In this document: positions 14,704 through 19,045 of the stretch, in pieces
How the letters are laid out: every line of letters begins with the position of its first letter
Position numbering within the stretch: the first letter of the stretch is position 1
Assembly (NCBI GenBank): GCA_035544575.1
Contig: DATKEC010000022.1
Span: forward strand, 1 to 19,045
Origin: DATHWB01 sp035544575
Lineage (GTDB): Bacteria; Actinomycetota; Acidimicrobiia; Spongiisociales; ZC4RG35
Reading direction: 5' to 3'
Length of the DNA stretch: 19,045 bases
The notes under the pieces: model-generated
Database searches by the model: none
Seen by the model: the letters and a program-made list of their open reading frames with translations, nothing else
What the model was told of the DNA's origin: nothing
Made by a program: the position numbers and the translations under genes

Positions 14704-14719
14704 TCGAACATGCGTTCGA
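14704..14719 (-). promoter_or_regulatory. LexA (SOS) box of dinB
   Basis: On the - strand the site reads TCGAACGCATGTTCGA, with perfect half sites TCGAAC and GTTCGA separated by four bases. This is the known actinobacterial LexA consensus pattern. It lies immediately upstream of the -10-like hexamer and 13 nt before the preferred dinB ATG, so LexA bound here would block RNA polymerase directly. It covers the alternative ATG at 14711, which argues against that start. Confidence 0.85.
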
Positions 14720-14753
14720 CCTGGGCGGGCGCGTCCCGCGCAAGGACCGACTG

Positions 14754-15485
14754 TCAGGCACAGGTTGTTCCCGTTTGGTCCGGAACCTGGCGGCTGAGTG
14801 GGGTGGGACGGTCCGAGCACGCAACCTCTCGTGACTCCATCCACCGTACGAGACGGGGCGCAGGTTGGCCCGTGAGCAGCTCGAAGGCGGCCACTCGGCT
14901 GAGCGCCTCGTCGGAGAGCGCCGGTGCCAGCGGGACATCGGACAGGCCCTGCTGGATCACGAAAGCCACTCCCTCCTGTCCACGCTCGTTCCATGGTGTG
15001 TCAGCGCCCGACCACACCTCGTGACCCCTCAACTCCATGAAGGCCTGTCGCACGGTGTCGGTGAGGTGACCCCGTTCCCAGGCATGCGCGAACTCATGTT
15101 CGAAGACAGAGTCTGTCGCCGAGCAGATCGAGATCGTCCACGGAATCGAGCTGGCGCGAAACAGTCCCTTGTGGCCTCGACACTGAGAGTCGTCCTCGTG
15201 AATCGTCACGTCGACGTCGGGCAGTGCCAGTCCGGCGTCTTCGAAGCGGGTCAAAGCGCGCCGGAGACGGCTCACATCGCCGGGTTCGCCGCCCCGAACC
15301 GTCACCTCCGGAACAAGCGACACGCCCAGGGAGGACGGCGGGATCGAGACGGGTGTCGAGGCGCCCAAGAGGGCTGACGTCACCGTCGTACCTGTTGAAG
15401 TCGTGGAGGGAGGGTTCGAGCACGTCGTCGTGTTCAGACCCATCAGCGCCAATCCGGCGAGGAGGCAAATGAAAGCTCGGCTCAT
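14754..15485 (-). CDS. Exported HExxH zinc-peptidase-like protein
   Basis: The 243-residue product begins with a short basic end and hydrophobic stretch (FICLLAGLALMGL, residues 5-17), consistent with a Sec signal, then a Ser/Thr/Pro-rich linker to about residue 52. A lipoprotein anchor at C22 is possible, but TTTC is not a good lipobox. H130-E-F-A-H134 is an HExxH metal site, and E171 in RGQEGVAF is a plausible third ligand, as in gluzincins. Remaining cysteines (102, 121, 223, 242) may form disulfides outside the cell. I do not recognise a named family. It is divergent from the large regulator and upstream of dinB on the same strand, but dinB has its own promoter. Function as a peptidase is inferred from the motif only. 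Confidence 0.7.
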   Translation of the reverse strand: MSRAFICLLAGLALMGLNTTTCSNPPSTTSTGTTVTSALLGASTPVSIPPSSLGVSLVPEVTVRGGEPGDVSRLRRALTRFEDAGLALPDVDVTIHEDDSQCRGHKGLFRASSIPWTISICSATDSVFEHEFAHAWERGHLTDTVRQAFMELRGHEVWSGADTPWNERGQEGVAFVIQQGLSDVPLAPALSDEALSRVAAFELLTGQPAPRLVRWMESREVACSDRPTPLSRQVPDQTGTTCA

Positions 15486-15504
15486 GGCCGGCAGCGTCCG
15501 CCCG

Positions 15505-15568
15505 GGGCGTGAATTCGGCAGAAAAGGGCGTGAATCCAGCGGAAAGGGGCGTTAACGCCGGGTTAACG
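15505..15568. repeat. Helically phased direct repeats in the divergent promoter region
   Basis: GGGCGTGAAT occurs at 15505-15514 and 15526-15535, a related GGGCGTTAAC at 15547-15556, and a further GTTAACGC at 15562-15569 that repeats the one at 15551-15558. Steps are 21, 21 and 11 bp, which keep all copies on one face of the helix. The first two 21-bp units agree at 17 of 21 positions. SARP regulators with winged-helix plus BTAD domains are known to bind such direct repeats at 11- or 22-bp steps just upstream of a -10 element. The adjacent + strand gene encodes a protein with exactly these domains, so autoregulation is a reasonable inference. Confidence 0.7.
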
Positions 15569-15577
15569 CGGCGCCGG

Positions 15578-15583
15578 TATTCC
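15578..15583 (+). promoter_or_regulatory. Candidate -10 element of the large regulator gene
   Basis: TATTCC lies 9 nt after the last GTTAACG repeat and 6 nt before the ATG at 15590. This spacing fits the repeat-to--10 distance reported for SARP targets and would give a leaderless transcript. The hexamer itself is a weak match (last base is not T). Confidence 0.35.
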
Positions 15584-15589
15584 TGGTGC

Positions 15590-18500
15590 ATGCCACGAGG
15601 GGAGACACAGGCCGACAGGTCGCCGGGTAGCTTCGGGATACCGGCTGCGGAGGCCAGTGTGGAAGTAGGACTTCTCGGCCCCACGACAGTCACTCGTCGT
15701 GGGGGGCGAGTCGAGCTGACAGGCCCCAAACGACGCGCGCTCCTCGCCCTTCTTGCTCTCCATGTCGGAGTCCCGCTGAGTCGCGACAGGATCATCGAGG
15801 CGCTGTGGACGGGGGAGCGGCTCGGTCGGGAGGAGTCGACGCTTCGAGTCCACGTGTCGCATCTGCGTGACGTCCTCGAACCCGAGCGCGGAGACTCTCC
15901 GGCGGTTCTGGTGACGCTGGAGGCCGGATACATGCTGTCGGCGGATCGCGTCAGCCTGGACATTGTGCGTTTCGACCAGCTGCGCCTCGAGGCACGGTCG
16001 GTTCTCGAGGAGGAGCCCGCGCAGGCATTGGATCTCCTCAACGAGGCGCTCGGCCTGTGGCGCGGCAGGGCGCTGCAGGACGTCGAGTACGACGAATTCG
16101 CCCAGGAGGAGATTCGGCGGTTGGAATTGGCGCGGATCGAGGCCGTGGAGGATCGAGCCGAGGCGTTGGTCTTGGTGGGCGAGGAGGCGCTCGCGATCGA
16201 GGACCTGGAAGCGCAGGTCCGATCCGATCCGTCACGGGAGCGGCCCGTGCGGCTGCTGATGCGGGCGTTGTATCGGACTGGACGGCAAACCGAAGCGCTG
16301 GCCGTGACGCGCCGGCACCGCCGGAGTCTTGGAGAGCACGGTTTGGAGCCCTCCCCGCTCGTGGTCGAGCTCGAAGACCGGATCCTGAGTCACGATCCGT
16401 CGCTGTATCCCGATGGCGCTGTTGCTCCGGCGGACATCAAGCCCGGGCGCGCCCTGCGCGGGTACGAACTCCGAGCCGTGGCTGGTCGCGGCGCCATCGG
16501 TGTCGTGTACCGGGCGTTCCAACCGTCCGTCGGCCGCGAGGTGGCGATCAAAGTGATCGATCGGGATTTGGCGCAGGAGCCGGAATTCGTTCGTCGGTTC
16601 TCGGAGGAGGCGGTCCTCGTCGCATCGCTCGAACACCCCCACATCGTTCCGCTCTACGACTTCTGGCGCGGTCCTCTCGGTGCTTTCCTCGTGATGCGTT
16701 GGATGGACGGCGGCACGATGGCCGATCGGCTGGATCGTGCCTGGAGCGTCAGCGGGGTCGGCCGGGTGTTCGGACACCTGGCGGAGGCGCTCGACCACGC
16801 CCATGGCGCCGGGGTGGTCCATCGCGACGTCAAACCGGCCAACGTGCTCTTCGACTCCGGCGGAAACGCCTATCTGTGCGATTTTGGCGTCGCCGTGACC
16901 GCGGCCGACCGAGGAGAGGGCCGAATTCTGCGCACGCTTCTTCCTCCTTACGCCGCGCCGGAAGCACTACGGGGGGAGACGTCGACGGTTTCGGCCGACG
17001 TCTATGCGCTCGGCGCGATGCTGGGCGAAGTGGTCGGCCTGCTCGGGGACGCTGACGCCCGGACCATCCGTTCGATCCATGAGATCGTTTCCGTCGCGAC
17101 CTCCCTCGACCCCGCCGATCGGTTTCCTGATGTCGGTGCGTTCCAGGCGGCCATCGTCGAAGCGGTGGGTGCAGAGGTGGCGCCGGCCCCGCGTCGAGTG
17201 CGTCGCAATCCATTCAAGGGTCTCGCACCCTTCGAGGAGGCCGACCACGGTGACTTCTACGGTCGCGACGAGTTGACGGACACGTTGGTCGATCACATCG
17301 GTCGCTACAGGCTGGTGGCAGTGGTGGGGGCATCAGGGAGCGGGAAGTCGTCTCTGGTCCATGCCGGCCTCGTTCCACAACTCCGTCGTGGCGTCCTTCC
17401 CGGATCCGACGAGTGGGCGATCATCACGATGAAGCCTGGCGTGGACCCTTTCGAGGAGTTTTTGATCGCCCTGCGACCGGTGGCGCTCGGTGAGTCAGGT
17501 GTGCTTTCCGGCGGTGCTGGCAACGAACTGCGGAGCGCCATCGAGATGGCGCTCGGCGGACCGAAGGCCCGCTGTCTTCTGATCGTCGACCAGTTCGAGG
17601 AGATGTTTTCCTCGGCCATCGACGACTCCGTCCGCGAGCGTTTCATCGACGCATTGGCAGGGCTGGCGTCTGATCCTGCGGGGAGGAGTCGGGTGGTGGT
17701 GACGATTCGTGCGGACTTCGCCGATCGGCCACTCGGCCACCCACGACTCGGAGAACAACTCGCACGGGGATCGCTCTTGGTCGCCCCGATGCCGCCTGAC
17801 CAGATCGAGGAAGTCATTCAACGCCCGGCCGCCCGGGTGGGGGTTCATGTAGAGCCCGGGTTGATCGCGGAGATCGCCCGAGACGTCTCATCGGCACCCG
17901 CGTTTCTTCCGTTGCTGCAGTACGTCCTGACCGAACTGTTCGAGCGGCGTACCGAGGATCGGCTGACCGTCCACGCCTATCGACAACTCGGGGGCGTGCG
18001 AGCCGTGCTGGAACGGCAGGCCGAGCACACGTACACCGCGCTGACTCCGGACACCCAGCAAGCGGCCAGACAACTCTTCCTGCGAATGGTTCAACTGGGC
18101 GATCGGGGCGAGGAGACGAGGCGGCGGCTGCCGCTCGACGAACTCGACGGACTCGGAAGGCCCGGTGCGGTCGAGGAGGCGATGGAGGCCTTCACCGGCG
18201 TCCGGCTACTGGCGTACGATCGGGATCCCGTATCCCGGACACCCACCGTCGAGGTGGCCCACGAAGCAGTCATCACGCGGTGGACCCGATATCGCATCTG
18301 GATCGACGAGGCGAGGGCGGATCTCGCCGCGCACCGTCGCGTGTCCACCGCAGCACAGGCATGGGCGGCGGCGGACGAGGATCCAGGCTTCCTCCTCTCC
18401 GGGGGCCCGCTCGCCGCCGCCCTCGACGTGGTCTCCGCCCGACGGGTGCACTTCAACGAGTTCGAAACGCGGTTCGTCGGGGAGAGCGCCGAGGCGGAGG

Positions 18501-19045
18501 AGTCAGCCAGGATGGCCGAGGAGGACCGCCGTCGCCACGAGGCGTCGCTGGAGCGCACCGCCCGGCGCCGGCTGCGGATCGGGATCGCGGCAGCCGCGGC
18601 GCTGCTCGTCGTCGCCGTTCTCGGGGGCGTTGCCGCCGTCGAGCGCCAGCGGGCGGACGACCTCGCTGCCCAGCGGTCGGGGGAGAGCCGCGCTCGGAGC
18701 CTGGCAGCAGCGTCGCTGAACAATCTCGCAGGCTCAGACCCCGACCTGAGCCTGCTGCTCGCCATCGCGTCCGCCGAGGAAGGATTGGCGGCGAGCGGAG
18801 AGATACTCGGCGAGTCGGTAGATGCGCTCCACCGGGCGGTCATCAACCCGCGGCCAGCGGTCGAGGTCGGAGGCCTGGGGACGGCAACCGGCGGACAGGT
18901 CATCGAGTACTCGTCGGATGGATCCCTGATCGTGGCGCTCGCAGCAGATGGGGAGGGGGCGGTCGTGATCGATCCGACGTCAGGGTCTGAAGTGGGCAGG
19001 GTTCCGGCGGTGCCCGGATCCGCCGCCACGGGGGTTCTGTTCCAT
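15590..19045 (+). CDS. SARP/BTAD - Ser/Thr kinase - nSTAND NTPase - membrane - beta-propeller-like regulator (3' truncated by window)
   Basis: An unbroken frame of 1152 codons runs off the right edge. In order: winged helix (about residues 24-115, VGLLGPTTV to TLEAGYML), BTAD helical domain (about 116-262), protein kinase (about 290-525) with G-loop GRGAIGVVY, K321, HRDVKPAN at 411-418 and DFG at 431-433, so it looks active. Then nSTAND-like: NPFKGLAPFEE, FYGR (556-559), P-loop GASGSGKS (580-587), Walker B LLIVDQFEE with D667. One hydrophobic helix spans about 997-1017, followed by SRARSLAAASLNNL and what looks like the first blade of a WD40-type propeller. The kinase and DNA-binding parts would be cytoplasmic. 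The start could instead be GTG 15659 (residue 24), which has a good GGAGG site. Domain calls are by motif; the role is inferred as signal-dependent transcription control. Confidence 0.85.
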   Translation, partial: MPRGETQADRSPGSFGIPAAEASVEVGLLGPTTVTRRGGRVELTGPKRRALLALLALHVGVPLSRDRIIEALWTGERLGREESTLRVHVSHLRDVLEPERGDSPAVLVTLEAGYMLSADRVSLDIVRFDQLRLEARSVLEEEPAQALDLLNEALGLWRGRALQDVEYDEFAQEEIRRLELARIEAVEDRAEALVLVGEEALAIEDLEAQVRSDPSRERPVRLLMRALYRTGRQTEALAVTRRHRRSLGEHGLEPSPLVVELEDRILSHDPSLYPDGAVAPADIKPGRALRGYELRAVAGRGAIGVVYRAFQPSVGREVAIKVIDRDLAQEPEFVRRFSEEAVLVASLEHPHIVPLYDFWRGPLGAFLVMRWMDGGTMADRLDRAWSVSGVGRVFGHLAEALDHAHGAGVVHRDVKPANVLFDSGGNAYLCDFGVAVTAADRGEGRILRTLLPPYAAPEALRGETSTVSADVYALGAMLGEVVGLLGDADARTIRSIHEIVSVATSLDPADRFPDVGAFQAAIVEAVGAEVAPAPRRVRRNPFKGLAPFEEADHGDFYGRDELTDTLVDHIGRYRLVAVVGASGSGKSSLVHAGLVPQLRRGVLPGSDEWAIITMKPGVDPFEEFLIALRPVALGESGVLSGGAGNELRSAIEMALGGPKARCLLIVDQFEEMFSSAIDDSVRERFIDALAGLASDPAGRSRVVVTIRADFADRPLGHPRLGEQLARGSLLVAPMPPDQIEEVIQRPAARVGVHVEPGLIAEIARDVSSAPAFLPLLQYVLTELFERRTEDRLTVHAYRQLGGVRAVLERQAEHTYTALTPDTQQAARQLFLRMVQLGDRGEETRRRLPLDELDGLGRPGAVEEAMEAFTGVRLLAYDRDPVSRTPTVEVAHEAVITRWTRYRIWIDEARADLAAHRRVSTAAQAWAAADEDPGFLLSGGPLAAALDVVSARRVHFNEFETRFVGESAEAEESARMAEEDRRRHEASLERTARRRLRIGIAAAAALLVVAVLGGVAAVERQRADDLAAQRSGESRARSLAAASLNNLAGSDPDLSLLLAIASAEEGLAASGEILGESVDALHRAVINPRPAVEVGGLGTATGGQVIEYSSDGSLIVALAADGEGAVVIDPTSGSEVGRVPAVPGSAATGVLFH
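15649..15653 (+). promoter_or_regulatory. Ribosome site supporting an alternative GTG start
   Basis: GGAGG lies 5 nt before the in-frame GTG at 15659, where the winged-helix domain itself begins (VEVGLLGP). The upstream ATG at 15590 has no ribosome site but fits a leaderless mRNA. The 23 residues between them are not recognisable domain sequence, so the start stays undecided. Confidence 0.5.

Noticed and set aside
14725..14739. Small GC hairpin (5-bp stem) between the peptidase stop codon and dinB
   Set aside because: The stem is short, no T run follows, and such dyads are common by chance at this GC content; it is not strong enough to call a terminator.
15094..16041. - strand frame spanning the divergent region, which would encode a repeated TP-rich peptide
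   Set aside because: The peptide repeat is only the translation of the 21-bp operator-like DNA repeats; the frame overlaps two supported genes and has no domain.
16057..17055. Open frame of 332 codons on the + strand inside the large regulator
   Set aside because: It is out of frame with intact winged-helix/BTAD and kinase motifs; the sequence is Arg/Gly/Ala-rich without motifs. The regulator frame runs through this stretch without interruption.
18575..18640. Idea that the membrane helix of the regulator marks a separate downstream gene
   Set aside because: The reading frame continues from the NTPase part through the helix without a stop or ribosome site, and this arrangement before propeller repeats is familiar in nSTAND-WD40 proteins.
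18091..19029. Ser/Ala/Arg-rich open frame on the - strand at the right edge
   Set aside because: Shadow of the NTPase, membrane and propeller part of the + strand regulator; low complexity only.

Overview
This high-GC window looks chromosomal and actinobacterial. The deep-branching Acidimicrobiia are my best guess, but that placement is inference. The supporting signs are a perfect actinobacterial-type LexA box, a short-LID adenylate kinase, a zinc-type S14, and a SARP/AfsR-like regulator with a Ser/Thr kinase domain. No rRNA, tRNA, CRISPR array, insertion sequence or integrase was seen.

Region 1 (1-12229, all + strand) is one dense translation and secretion block. It opens with the last 47 codons of tuf and continues only 2 nt later into the S10-spc order: rpsJ, rplC, rplD, rplW, rplB, rpsS, rplV, rpsC, rplP, rpmC, rpsQ, rplN, rplX, rplE, rpsN, rpsH, rplF, rplR, rpsE, rpmD, rplO, secY, adk, map. 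Most junctions are 1- or 4-nt stop/start overlaps or gaps under 15 nt, which implies translational coupling. The only real break is about 106 nt before secY, where a weak promoter can be proposed. S3 is unusual: a normal core carries a tail of about 170 residues with an internally duplicated 12-residue motif. L24 and S14 both carry four-cysteine zinc sites.

Region 2 (12230-14711) starts with a perfect 22-bp palindrome just after map. A methyltransferase-like gene follows where many bacteria have infA-rpmJ-rpsM-rpsK-rpoA. A convergent dinB (DNA polymerase IV, - strand) ends 4 nt from it. dinB has a perfect palindromic LexA box abutting a -10-like hexamer 7 nt before the better start codon, so SOS control of a leaderless mRNA is likely.

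Region 3 (14754-19045) is a divergent pair. On the - strand is a secreted protein with an HExxH zinc-peptidase motif. On the + strand, running off the window, is a very large signalling protein with a winged helix, BTAD, Ser/Thr kinase, nSTAND-like P-loop NTPase, one membrane helix and the beginning of a probable beta-propeller. The short region between them holds helically phased direct repeats (steps 21, 21, 11 bp) that end 9 nt before a -10-like hexamer. This matches the known layout of SARP operators. The fusion regulator and this repeat array are the most interesting things here: they suggest an AfsK/AfsR-like pathway condensed into one membrane-anchored chain that may control itself and the neighbouring exported peptidase.
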